Shown: positions 1 to 6,062, counted from the stretch's first letter. The stretch: 13,037 bases of DNA from a bacterium UBP3_UBA6266 (GCA_002440765.1 DJVC01000066.1:1-13037), one strand, 5' to 3'. Numbers and translations: made by a program. The notes: a model not told the origin generated them from the sequence alone.

Positions 1-265
1 TTTTGACGATTTTATATTTAATATAGTGGGTATAATGGATTTTGTTCGCTTCCAGTATGTTGTTGAGTTCCTCGTGCTTGAAAACCCAGCGCGGGTCATA
101 GGTGACCATCAGGTGGTTGCCCTTGCCTTCTTCGATATATTTATGGATATCAGCCATAATATCCTGCAGTTGTTTTTTGTTATAAAACTTTATTCCCTGG
201 ATAATGACAACCGCTATAACGCATATTATTACAATAAGAAGTATCATTGAAGTCAGCTTTTTCAT
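1..265 (-). CDS. Membrane-anchored hypothetical protein, truncated by the window edge
   Basis: The gene reads leftwards off the window, so only the first 88 residues are visible. It starts at an ATG at 265-263 preceded by a G-rich ribosome site (AGGGGGGCC). The product begins with MKK and a strongly hydrophobic stretch at about residues 6-23, rich in Ile, Leu and Val. This is either a signal anchor or an uncleaved signal peptide, as no clear cleavage site is seen. A charged, probably helical segment (about 27-48) follows, then a region with YDPRWVF and HYTHYIKYK. The rest is probably outside the membrane. I do not recognise the family. The start lies 59 bp downstream of the WYL regulator stop on the same strand, so the two could be cotranscribed. 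The overlapping plus-strand frame at 26-250 is a shadow of this gene. Confidence 0.7.
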   Translation of the reverse strand, partial: MKKLTSMILLIVIICVIAVVIIQGIKFYNKKQLQDIMADIHKYIEEGKGNHLMVTYDPRWVFKHEELNNILEANKIHYTHYIKYKIVK

Positions 266-324
266 ATTCGGCCCCCCTGTTTTGAGGATTATTCTATAAC
301 AAAAGAGGAACTAATTCTACGGTT

Positions 325-1320
325 TTATGGTGAAATGCCGTTAATAGCCGATTTCAATATGCCGACTACCTTCTCTTTCAACTCAACGGGCTCGATTTCG
401 CTGATGTGCGATATCCAGGAGAGCATCGCGGGAATGATTTCTTCGTAGATACCCACTTTTGTCTCGATGATGGCCGTGCTATCTTTCTCAAGCCTGACTT
501 TCTGCAGGGGGAAATACTTCCCGTACTTGAAATATTTCGCGGCTTCCTCGTCGACCCTGAATGTCACCTTCTTGTCCCTTTTCTCCGTAAACCAGATGTT
601 CACGCTTTCATCAAGTATGGTCTTAAGGTTCCGGGGCATCTCGAAATATTCATCAAGAAGCGTTACTTTATTGATAAAGTCCAGGCGGAATTTCATCAGT
701 TCACCGGCCTTAACATACGCAAGCAGATACCAAAGCCCCTCGTAAAAAGCCAGTTTAACGGGGCTTACCTCATATTCTTTAGTCTCTTTTCCCGAGGAAT
801 ATTCTATTCTGACCTTTTTTTCCTCATTTATCGCCGATTTCAGGCTCTCAAGAAAAGAGTAATTTTCCGAAAGCCGTTCTCCCTCAGGCAGTTTCACATA
901 AAAGGGGGATGAGCTTTCGGAAGATATCACCCTTTTGAATATTGAGTTGAATGAATCGTCGAATTTTTTGCCCAGAACCTTGGATATGCCGTGAAGGAAA
1001 GAAAGCAGGGACGCCTCTTCCCTCGAAAGCATTATCTGCTTAAGGGAAAAATTATCCATAAAGGAATAACAACCGCGCTCTGTTTCCTGCTTTAAAGGAA
1101 AACCTGTGGTATCTATCAGGTTGATATCGCGCTGGATGGTCCTTAAGGATACGTTGAATTCAGCGGCAAGGTCGCTCGTTCTGATAACTTTTTTGGTTTC
1201 CAGTTTGTTCAGGATTGTGACTATACGCCGGATTTTCTTATCGAAATCTCTTCTGGAAAGCGCCAAATCCTTCGCGGGCCCTGATTTCTTAAATTTCTTC
1301 CCGGCCAAACCGGCAATCAT
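325..1320 (-). CDS. WYL-domain transcriptional regulator with N-terminal HTH (YafY/DeoR-like)
   Basis: This is a predicted ligand-responsive DNA-binding protein of 331 residues, a normal length for the family. Residues about 28-85 form a helix-turn-helix domain (LAAEFNVSLRTIQRDI) typical of HTH_11/DeoR-type regulators. The WYL domain lies at about 155-225 with the signature GLWYLLAYV (W197, Y198, L199), and a WCX-type C-terminal domain covers about 250-325. The frame is open back to an ATG at 1422, but I chose the ATG at 1320. It has an SD (AGGGGA) six bases upstream, and the 34-residue extension would run through a TATAAT box and an inverted repeat. Known WYL proteins sense nucleotides, DNA damage or other ligands, and they control stress or defence genes. 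The ligand here is unknown. The palindrome at 1367-1382 suggests autoregulation (inference). A SIMPL gene is divergent and a membrane protein gene follows downstream. Confidence 0.88.
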   Translation of the reverse strand: MIAGLAGKKFKKSGPAKDLALSRRDFDKKIRRIVTILNKLETKKVIRTSDLAAEFNVSLRTIQRDINLIDTTGFPLKQETERGCYSFMDNFSLKQIMLSREEASLLSFLHGISKVLGKKFDDSFNSIFKRVISSESSSPFYVKLPEGERLSENYSFLESLKSAINEEKKVRIEYSSGKETKEYEVSPVKLAFYEGLWYLLAYVKAGELMKFRLDFINKVTLLDEYFEMPRNLKTILDESVNIWFTEKRDKKVTFRVDEEAAKYFKYGKYFPLQKVRLEKDSTAIIETKVGIYEEIIPAMLSWISHISEIEPVELKEKVVGILKSAINGISP

Positions 1321-1350
1321 AAAGTTTCCCCTAAAATATAAAATCTCCTT

Positions 1351-1356
1351 ATTATA
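1351..1356 (-). promoter_or_regulatory. Predicted -10 box of the WYL regulator gene
   Basis: Read on the minus strand this is a perfect TATAAT, placing the transcription start near 1344 and leaving a leader of about 24 nt before the ATG at 1320. The sequence 17 bp upstream (CACAAT on the minus strand) is a poor -35 hexamer and lies inside the inverted repeat at 1367-1382. Activation or autorepression by a protein bound there is therefore plausible, but this is inference. Confidence 0.5.
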
Positions 1357-1366
1357 ATAATACAAA

Positions 1367-1382
1367 CGACACCATTGTGTCG
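1367..1382. promoter_or_regulatory. Perfect inverted repeat, candidate WYL-regulator operator
   Basis: The sequence is CGACAC-CATT-GTGTCG, six-base arms that are exact reverse complements with a four-base spacer. It is centred about 30 bp upstream of the predicted start of the WYL gene, over the expected -35 position. The sequence TGTCGCTATTA, which includes part of its right arm (1378-1388), is repeated directly at 1428-1438, 50 bp further upstream. The ten bases AAACGACACC (1364-1373) recur at 2611-2620 in front of the desulforedoxin gene. That this regulator binds here is inferred from position and symmetry only. Confidence 0.5.
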
Positions 1383-1546
1383 CTATTAAAAAAATATTTT
1401 TATTTTTTTTAGATAACGTCATAACGCTGTCGCTATTATGGGTTAATTTCGTTTTTAGAAGATGTTTTCTAACCTAAACAGCCGGAAGCGGGGCGGCCTC
1501 AATGAAATTAAATATCAGGTTGGGTGTATCCTTTTCTTCGGCGCAT

Positions 1547-1565
1547 TGATTTGCAGGACAAATCA
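1547..1565 (+). other. Small hairpin abutting the SIMPL ribosome binding site
   Basis: Seven-base arms TGATTTG (1547-1553) and CAAATCA (1559-1565) flank the loop CAGGA. The downstream arm touches the SD GGAGGAGGG that begins at 1566. In the mRNA this would put a modest stem-loop immediately 5' of the ribosome site, where it could affect mRNA stability or initiation. The stem is AT-rich, so the effect may be slight. Confidence 0.35.
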
Positions 1566-1579
1566 GGAGGAGGGCAAAA

Positions 1580-2332
1580 ATGGAAGGGTTGAAAGTCTTA
1601 AGGAACACTCAGGTCATTATTCTGGGGCTGTGCATAGCGGTCGCCACAGTCCTATCAAGTGTAATCCTGTCCCAGGGTTTTATGAAAATCAAAAAATTCA
1701 GCAATGAAGTCATCTCCGTCACAGGTTCGGCGGAGAAGAAAATCAAATCGGATTATATCGTTTGGAAGTCCGGGTTTTTCGCAAGGAATGCCGACCTGAC
1801 CGCGGCGTTCGCAAAGCTTAAGGAAGACCTCAAGACCGCAAAGCAATACCTCATAGATAAGGGCATCAAAGAAGAAGAGATCACCGTTTCACAGACGGAC
1901 ACCAAAGTGCTTTACAAAAAAAATGAAAAAGGACATGACACAAACGAAATAGAAGGATACAAACTTACACAGGCCATGGAAGTCAAATCGTATGATATAG
2001 ACCGGATAGACGCTGTATCGCGCGAGTCGACCGAGTTAATCAATAAAGGCATCGAATTCATATCCGTCGCGCCCGAATACTTTTACACAAAACTCTCGGA
2101 CCTCAAGATAGAAATGCTTGAAAAGGCGACCGATAACGCGAAAAACCGGGCCGAAGCGATGGCAAAATCAACGGGAAACAGCATCGGACTTATGAGAGCC
2201 GCGAAAATGGGGGTTTTCCAGATAACACCGGTGAATTCCTATGATGTATCCTGGTACGGAAGCAACGACACCACATCACTGGACAAAAAAGTGACCGCGG
2301 TCGTTACCGTTGAATTCGCGATAAGAGAATAG
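1580..2332 (+). CDS. SIMPL domain-containing (DUF541) membrane-anchored protein
   Basis: The protein has 250 residues. It starts at an ATG preceded by a very strong SD (GGAGGAGGG, 5 nt spacing). Residues about 10-31 form one hydrophobic helix, a signal anchor that should place the rest in the periplasm or outside the membrane. The SIMPL/DUF541 domain follows from about 44 to the end. It opens with the typical beta strand ISVTGSAEKKI, continues with a long helix and the segment KGIKEEEITVSQTDTKVLY, then the LEKATDNAKNRAEAMAKSTG helix, and closes with the strand AVVTVEFAI. Characterised relatives include the oxidative-stress-related E. coli YggE and a BP26-type oligomeric outer-membrane protein, but the molecular role of the family is unclear. 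It is divergent from the WYL regulator. I recognise no convincing promoter in the 157 bp upstream. Confidence 0.87.
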   Translation: MEGLKVLRNTQVIILGLCIAVATVLSSVILSQGFMKIKKFSNEVISVTGSAEKKIKSDYIVWKSGFFARNADLTAAFAKLKEDLKTAKQYLIDKGIKEEEITVSQTDTKVLYKKNEKGHDTNEIEGYKLTQAMEVKSYDIDRIDAVSRESTELINKGIEFISVAPEYFYTKLSDLKIEMLEKATDNAKNRAEAMAKSTGNSIGLMRAAKMGVFQITPVNSYDVSWYGSNDTTSLDKKVTAVVTVEFAIRE

Positions 2333-2348
2333 CCGCAGAAATACCGCA

Positions 2349-2383
2349 GGCGTAAAATACCCGAAGTCATGATATCTTACGCC
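2349..2383 (+). terminator. Possible weak terminator hairpin after the SIMPL gene
   Basis: Arms GGCGTAA (2349-2355) and TTACGCC (2377-2383) are exact reverse complements. Beyond one mismatch the stem can extend by three A-T pairs (ATA/TAT). The plus strand continues with CGATTTT, a short T tract. The stem is short and the T run is poor, so termination is only possible, not demonstrated. Confidence 0.35.
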
Positions 2384-2443
2384 CGATTTTAAATAATTAC
2401 CGTTTTTTGCCTGAGAACAGGTTGTACAACAGAGCAAAGACAG

Positions 2444-2463
2444 CGCGGCCGATTGCGGCCGCG
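2444..2463 (-). terminator. Perfect GC-rich hairpin directly after the desulforedoxin stop codon
   Basis: Arms CGCGGCCG (2444-2451) and CGGCCGCG (2456-2463) are perfect reverse complements around the loop ATTG. On the minus strand the stem starts one base past the TGA of the desulforedoxin gene. It is strong, but no run of U follows, so it is not a classical Rho-independent terminator. It may act as a 3' stabilising stem. The same bases also lie in an open frame for a hydrophobic peptide (2397-2468). Confidence 0.4.
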
Positions 2464-2464
2464 A

Positions 2465-2584
2465 TCAGAGTCTTTCCATAGGCTCACCGCAGCAGACAAG
2501 CTCTCCTCCTCCGGCTTTTGTCACTTCCACTTCGTTGCCGCAAATGTTGCATTTGTAATTCTCACCGATATTTTCCACATTCAT
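2465..2584 (-). CDS. Desulforedoxin-like small iron protein (39 aa)
   Basis: This short gene encodes 39 residues. The product contains YKCNICGN (C12, C15) and [12 protein letters not shown] (C31, C32). The Cys-x2-Cys...Cys-Cys spacing (3, 16 and 1 residues) is that of desulforedoxin, where four cysteines bind one iron atom and the protein dimerises. The same module forms the N-terminal domain of desulfoferrodoxin (superoxide reductase), but here the gene stops without a superoxide reductase domain. A redox carrier role, perhaps with an oxygen-defence enzyme encoded elsewhere, is inferred. The ATG at 2584-2582 has the upstream purine run GGGGGGATGAG, and a near-consensus promoter lies at 2624-2652. 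A GC hairpin follows the stop. The neighbouring genes are not obviously redox-related. Confidence 0.85.
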   Translation of the reverse strand: MNVENIGENYKCNICGNEVEVTKAGGGELVCCGEPMERL

Positions 2585-2623
2585 TTACTCATCCCCCCAT
2601 TTGAATATTAAAACGACACCTAT

Positions 2624-2652
2624 TTTATATACGCGCGAAGGTAATGTGTCAA
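2624..2652 (-). promoter_or_regulatory. Strong sigma70-type promoter of the desulforedoxin gene
   Basis: Read on the minus strand, a perfect -35 TTGACA (2652-2647) is followed by exactly 17 bp and then TATAAA (2629-2624). Transcription should start near 2617, giving a leader of about 33 nt before the ATG at 2584. The half-site GTGTCG (2619-2614, minus strand) lies at the predicted start point and matches one arm of the inverted repeat in front of the WYL gene. This is a position suited to repression. Confidence 0.7.
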
Positions 2653-2678
2653 CCCAAAATAATTTCAGGCTCCTTTTA

Positions 2679-2692
2679 ATGCGGTGCCGCAT
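2679..2692. repeat. Short inverted repeat between the desulforedoxin and MATE genes
   Basis: The sequence is ATGCGG-TG-CCGCAT with six-base exact arms. It lies upstream of the predicted MATE promoter and about 27 bp upstream of the desulforedoxin -35 box. It could be an operator, but nothing else supports this. Confidence 0.25.
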
Positions 2693-2730
2693 AATATGTT
2701 ATAAGAATGCTCACCGCCGTACGCGCGCAC

Positions 2731-2759
2731 TTCAAAAAAACTATACCGGCCGTTATAAA
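2731..2759 (+). promoter_or_regulatory. Candidate promoter of the MATE gene
   Basis: TTCAAA (2731-2736) is separated by 17 bp from TATAAA (2754-2759). The match is 4/6 and 5/6 to the sigma70 hexamers. The start point would be near 2766, leaving a leader of about 67 nt. The region is AT-rich, so a chance match is possible. Confidence 0.4.
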
Positions 2760-2833
2760 AGAAAAACCTTAACAAAAAAGGGTTATTGATGTATTTTGTT
2801 ATTCTTTAATGCCATACGCGGACGGGATAAAAC

Positions 2834-4207
2834 ATGATCAAAAGATTCTTTAAAAATGTTTCCTTAAAAAGAGACCTTACAAACGGGAATATCGCCGGCC
2901 ATATATGGTTTTTGTCCCTGCCTATTATCGTTACCAACCTGCTGCAGACACTATTCAACCTTGTTGATATGTTCTGGGTGGGTAAGCTCGGGCCGGACGC
3001 TATAGCCGCCGTGGCGATGAGCGGAACAATATTGATGATAGTTATGTTTTTTATGATAGGGATAGGAGCAGGGACTACAGCGCTTATTTCCCGTTTCATA
3101 GGCGGAAAAGAAAACGCGCTTGCCGACAATACGGCGATGCAATCCATAACAATGAGTTTTTTTATCTCGGTTCTCATGTCCGCGGCGGGGTATTTTTACA
3201 GTCCATGGCTTCTGGAAATACTGGGAGCGAGTTCCGAGGTCGTCATGTGCGGCACCGGTTACCTGCAGATAATATTCGCTTCGATATTCGTAATGTTTTT
3301 TCTCTTTCTGATATCGGCCATTTTTCAGGGGGCGGGCGATGTTAAAACTCCTATGCTTCTACTGGCGTTTTCAACTCTGATAAATATCATTTTAGACCCT
3401 CTTCTGATATTCGGCATAGGGCCTTTCCCTGAGATGGGGATAAACGGAGCGGCATGGGCAACCGTAATATCAAGGGCAATAGGTTCAATCATCGCGCTTG
3501 AGATATTGTTGAAAGGAAGGTCTCTGATACATGTCCGGCTGAGTGAATACCGGCTGGATTTCAATATAATGTGGAGGATTTTTAAAATAGGGATTTCTTC
3601 TTCCGCGCAAATGAGCTTCCGGAGCATGATGAACCTCGCGATAATGGCCCTGGTCGCTTCATTCGGGACGTTCGCCGTTGTCGCATACGGAATCGGGACA
3701 AGGCTTGAAATGATAGTTATAATGCCCGGCTTCGGATTCGCCGGAGCCGCCGCGACTTTAGTCGGGCAAAATCTCGGGGCCCAAAACTCTTCGCGCGCCG
3801 AAAAAAGCGGGTGGGTCGCGACAAGTTACTACGCGGTATTTATGGTCGCGATGACTCTGATATTCCTGGCCTTTGCCCCATTTCTTGTCTCAATATTCAA
3901 CAACAATTCCGAAGTCGTCCGGCTTGGGACAACATATCTCAGAATCATGGCGCTTTCATTCATATTTACGGCCATCGGGATGACATTGAACCGCTCAATA
4001 ATCGGGGCCGGCGATACTTTCCCCGCAATGGTAAATACTTTTATCGGATTATGGGTTGTTTTGATACCGCTGGCTTTTTATCTTTCAAAGTCTACATCAC
4101 TCGGATTAAACGGGATATGGCTGGCTATGCTTATATCATCGGCTGTTTTAGCTTTATTGAACACAATTTATTTCAAATCGGGGAAATGGAAACTGAAAAA
4201 AGTGTAA
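2834..4207 (+). CDS. MATE family multidrug/metabolite efflux transporter
   Basis: The 457-residue polytopic membrane protein has the length and 12-helix pattern of MATE exporters, which use a Na+ or H+ gradient to export cationic drugs or metabolites. The N-terminal half begins after a short charged lead with LTNGNIAGHIWFLSLPIIV, then NLVDMFWVGKLG (about 42-53), the usual first MatE helices. The second MatE repeat starts near 252 (SSSAQMSFRSMMNLAIMALV), with RLEMIVIMPGFGF and LVGQNLGAQ at about 290-317. The start ATG has only a weak ribosome site (ACGGGAT), but the downstream sequence fits the family from the first residues. It is the likely sole gene of its transcript. Its stop lies 3 bp from that of the convergent STAS gene. 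The substrate cannot be read from the sequence. Confidence 0.93.
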   Translation: MIKRFFKNVSLKRDLTNGNIAGHIWFLSLPIIVTNLLQTLFNLVDMFWVGKLGPDAIAAVAMSGTILMIVMFFMIGIGAGTTALISRFIGGKENALADNTAMQSITMSFFISVLMSAAGYFYSPWLLEILGASSEVVMCGTGYLQIIFASIFVMFFLFLISAIFQGAGDVKTPMLLLAFSTLINIILDPLLIFGIGPFPEMGINGAAWATVISRAIGSIIALEILLKGRSLIHVRLSEYRLDFNIMWRIFKIGISSSAQMSFRSMMNLAIMALVASFGTFAVVAYGIGTRLEMIVIMPGFGFAGAAATLVGQNLGAQNSSRAEKSGWVATSYYAVFMVAMTLIFLAFAPFLVSIFNNNSEVVRLGTTYLRIMALSFIFTAIGMTLNRSIIGAGDTFPAMVNTFIGLWVVLIPLAFYLSKSTSLGLNGIWLAMLISSAVLALLNTIYFKSGKWKLKKV

Positions 4208-4232
4208 GAATCACCACTCAGTCTCTTTTTTC
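4195..4232. terminator. AT-rich inverted repeat across the MATE/STAS convergent stops
   Basis: GAAAAAAG (4195-4202) and CTTTTTTC (4225-4232) are exact reverse complements 22 bases apart, spanning both stop codons. Each strand would end its stem in a T run, as in a bidirectional terminator. The stem has almost no GC, so it would be weak. It may only reflect lysine-rich coding ends. Confidence 0.25.
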
Positions 4233-4603
4233 TGCTCCTTTATCTCTTTTCTCTGCATCGCGCTCAGGTAGTTATCAACTTCTTCCCTGTTTTCGAAAAC
4301 CTTCTCGGAAGGAAGGGCTTTCACTATTTCAAAAACTTTTTTTATCTGGGGCTGAAGGTTGGAAATGACAATGCTTCCTTTATACGCTTCCATCTTTTTT
4401 CTTATCTTAAATATTTCCGCCAGGCCCATACTGCTTATATACCTCAGGCCCGACATATCAAAAATAAGGACTTCCGTAGATTCAACAAGAAAAGGCCTGA
4501 GTTTATCCTGAAACATCATATAGGTGTCTGAATCAAGTTCCCCGGCAAGCTTAACTACATAAACGCCCTGTTTTTGTTCTTCTATTGAGATATTAAGCGC
4601 CAT
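4211..4603 (-). CDS. STAS-domain protein, anti-sigma factor antagonist-like
   Basis: The protein has 130 residues, with a STAS fold over about residues 3-110 and a charged tail rich in Glu and Lys. The phospho-site region reads DMSGLRYISSMGL (49-61). Aligned on Gly-Leu with SpoIIAA/RsbV (D-S-S/T-G-L), S58 matches the serine that partner kinases phosphorylate. The usual preceding Asp is Ser57 and the following Ser/Thr is Met59. In known partner-switching systems the unphosphorylated STAS protein binds and silences an anti-sigma kinase, and a PP2C phosphatase reactivates it. A membrane PP2C protein is encoded at 6151-7524. No RsbW-like kinase is in the window, so the pathway is inferred. The ATG at 4603 has a strong SD (GGGAGGATGGAG). 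TTGACG-17-AAGAAT at 4645-4673 is a plausible promoter. Confidence 0.88.
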   Translation of the reverse strand: MALNISIEEQKQGVYVVKLAGELDSDTYMMFQDKLRPFLVESTEVLIFDMSGLRYISSMGLAEIFKIRKKMEAYKGSIVISNLQPQIKKVFEIVKALPSEKVFENREEVDNYLSAMQRKEIKEQKKETEW

Positions 4604-4644
4604 ATCTCCATCCTCCCAACCACATAACCCGTTTTATACCCCAT

Positions 4645-4673
4645 ATTCTTACATTCTCAGCCGGTTTCGTCAA
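4645..4673 (-). promoter_or_regulatory. Candidate promoter of the STAS gene
   Basis: On the minus strand, TTGACG (4673-4668, 5/6 match) and AAGAAT (4650-4645, 4/6) are separated by 17 bp. A second TATAAA (4638-4633) lies closer to the gene but lacks a -35 at the right distance. The leader would be about 35 nt. Confidence 0.45.
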
Positions 4674-4695
4674 GTTTTTCCGTCCTTCAGTATTC

Positions 4696-4724
4696 TTGCT
4701 TTTTTTCTTTTTTGGGTATACAAT
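4696..4724 (+). promoter_or_regulatory. Candidate promoter of the ATP-grasp gene
   Basis: TTGCTT (4696-4701, 3/6 match) and TACAAT (4719-4724, 5/6) are spaced by 17 bp. Transcription would start near 4731. That is almost at the TTG at 4734 and argues for translation starting at the GTG at 4788, about 57 nt downstream. Confidence 0.45.
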
Positions 4725-4787
4725 ATTCCAGATTTGATATCGCGCTTTTTCTCACGCGGGAAAAGACGCGTTAAAAGGCGGAAACCT

Positions 4788-5774
4788 GTGAAAAAATTTG
4801 ATGTAGCTCTGACCTGGCATAATAAAACCAATGAAAAATTCATCGGCTGGCTGAAGCGCGAATGTGAATACCGTCATCTGGCTTTCATCCTGATTACAAG
4901 AAAAAATGTGGAAAGCGTCATTTCCGGACTCGAAAAAAGCAAACTGAAAATAAAATTCATCCTTGATAACCAGGCGGATTATTTTAACCCGAAAGACCCC
5001 TTCGTGAGGTTATGCTACGCGGTTAAAGACGCGGGCGGTTACGTGGTATGCGACCCCGATGACGCGCGGCACTCTTCAAACAAAGCCATTACCCATTATG
5101 AATTGTTAAAAGCAAACATTCCCGTGCCTTTCAGCGTTGTGGTCAGAAACTGGGAACCCAAAAACTTCAAACTGACAAAAGAAGAATCCAAAAACCTGAA
5201 AAAACCTTTTATCATAAAGCCCGCCACGGGCTTCGGGCAGAGAGGGGTCGTCAAAGACGCGAAGGGCTCTATCGAAGAAATCGCCAGGGCCCGCCATTAT
5301 AATGAAGGGGATGATTTCCTTCTCCAGGAAAAAATAGAGCCGGTGACGCTTGGCGATAAAATGGCGTGGTTCAGGGTATACTACCTGTTCGGAGAAATTA
5401 TCCCGTGCTGGTGGAACACAAGCAACGGCTGGTACGGGCACATATCATTAAGAGAAATGTATAATTTCAGGCTCCTGCCGCTGGCAAGAATAACTTCCGA
5501 AATCGCGAGAACCACGAATATGGAATTTTTTACGACAGAAATCGCGATGACAAATAATAAAGAGAAAAAATTCGTATCCATTGATTATGTCAATGACCAG
5601 CCGGACCTTTGCGTGCTGGGCGAAAAAGCGGGCGGCGGGCCGGTGCCCTCCGTCGTTGAACATATCGCCGAAAGAATCGCGGGCATAGCATGGAGAATAT
5701 CTAAAGGCTTTTCCCTGAATATACACAGGTCTATCTGGCTCGGAAAAGCTATCCTGGAAGACAGCAGTATTTAG
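4788..5774 (+). CDS. ATP-grasp domain protein (RimK-like ligase), substrate unknown
   Basis: The predicted product has 328 residues from a GTG at 4788. That GTG has a good SD (AGGCGG, 6 nt spacing). The frame is open back to a TTG at 4734, which has no SD and would add 18 Arg/Lys-rich residues. The N-terminal part (about 1-90) resembles a pre-ATP-grasp alpha/beta fold. The ATP-grasp module follows: KPFIIKPATGFGQRGVV (K144 and the Gly-rich loop, about 140-155), LLQEKIEP with the hinge acid E181, FRVYYLFG with R196, and the metal-binding set E251, D266 and N269 in FVSIDYVNDQPDL. Such enzymes join a carboxylate to an amine or thiol through an acyl-phosphate. RimK-like members modify peptides or make dipeptides and cofactors. 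The substrate is not predictable, and no pathway partner is adjacent. Confidence 0.82.
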   Translation: MKKFDVALTWHNKTNEKFIGWLKRECEYRHLAFILITRKNVESVISGLEKSKLKIKFILDNQADYFNPKDPFVRLCYAVKDAGGYVVCDPDDARHSSNKAITHYELLKANIPVPFSVVVRNWEPKNFKLTKEESKNLKKPFIIKPATGFGQRGVVKDAKGSIEEIARARHYNEGDDFLLQEKIEPVTLGDKMAWFRVYYLFGEIIPCWWNTSNGWYGHISLREMYNFRLLPLARITSEIARTTNMEFFTTEIAMTNNKEKKFVSIDYVNDQPDLCVLGEKAGGGPVPSVVEHIAERIAGIAWRISKGFSLNIHRSIWLGKAILEDSSI

Positions 5775-5780
5775 GGAATA

Positions 5781-6038
5781 TCAGTCCGGCACCACTTTAA
5801 AAACTTTATCGTTCTCATGTACCTTACCCAAAACCTTTATCCCGACCTGCTGGCCCTGCTTCGCTTCGGTAACCTTTTCATGCTCTATCTGCATCGAATC
5901 AACCGACTGCGAAAAATCGTCGTGAGCGCCTTTAACATGGATTTCATCGCCGATTTTCATAGGTTTGGAAAGTTTGATGATGCCGACAGATATGTTACTG
6001 AAGTAATGGGTTATGACTCCAATCTCGACTTCTTTCAT
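5781..6038 (-). CDS. Stand-alone EF-Tu domain-2-like beta-barrel protein (translation elongation factor-like)
   Basis: The protein has 85 residues and is made almost entirely of beta strands. The order VEIGVITHYFSNISVGIIKL, then MKIGDEIHVKG, then VDSMQIEHEKVTEAKQGQQVGIKVLG follows the second (beta-barrel) domain of translational GTPases such as EF-Tu. Recognisable elements are the GDEIHVKG turn, the SMQIEH strand and the QGQQVGIKV strand. No GTPase domain is present and the gene looks complete. Small proteins annotated as translation elongation factor-like are known from several bacterial groups, without a firm function. Start and expression are well supported: the SD is an extended GGGAGGAGGTGGAGG and the promoter at 6063-6091 is near consensus. 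It ends 6 bp from the convergent ATP-grasp gene. Confidence 0.82.
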   Translation of the reverse strand: MKEVEIGVITHYFSNISVGIIKLSKPMKIGDEIHVKGAHDDFSQSVDSMQIEHEKVTEAKQGQQVGIKVLGKVHENDKVFKVVPD

Positions 6039-6062
6039 TCCTCCACCTCCTCCCGATTTTTA

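Noticed and set aside
406..912. 168-codon open frame on the plus strand
   Set aside because: It lies wholly opposite the WYL regulator coding region, has no domain features, and is explained as a shadow of the real gene.
1321..1422. N-terminal extension of the WYL regulator to the ATG at 1422 (34 extra residues)
   Set aside because: There is no ribosome site at 1422, the extension does not resemble the family, and it would cover the TATAAT box and palindrome. The ATG at 1320 has a good SD and fits the usual length.
1462..1707. 81-codon plus-strand frame overlapping the SIMPL start
   Set aside because: It has no ribosome site, overlaps the strongly supported SIMPL start in another frame, and has a non-protein-like composition.
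2421..2430. Ten-base perfect palindrome GTTGTACAAC
   Set aside because: It is too short to stand alone, is not placed at a promoter, and has no second copy nearby.
2601..2789. 62-codon plus-strand frame starting with TTG between the desulforedoxin and MATE genes
   Set aside because: It runs across two predicted promoters, is Arg/Lys/Thr-rich without a recognisable pattern, and has no ribosome site.
4734..4787. TTG start for the ATP-grasp gene with 18 Arg/Lys-rich residues
   Set aside because: There is no SD, and the TTG lies almost on the predicted transcription start. The GTG at 4788 has AGGCGG at the proper distance.
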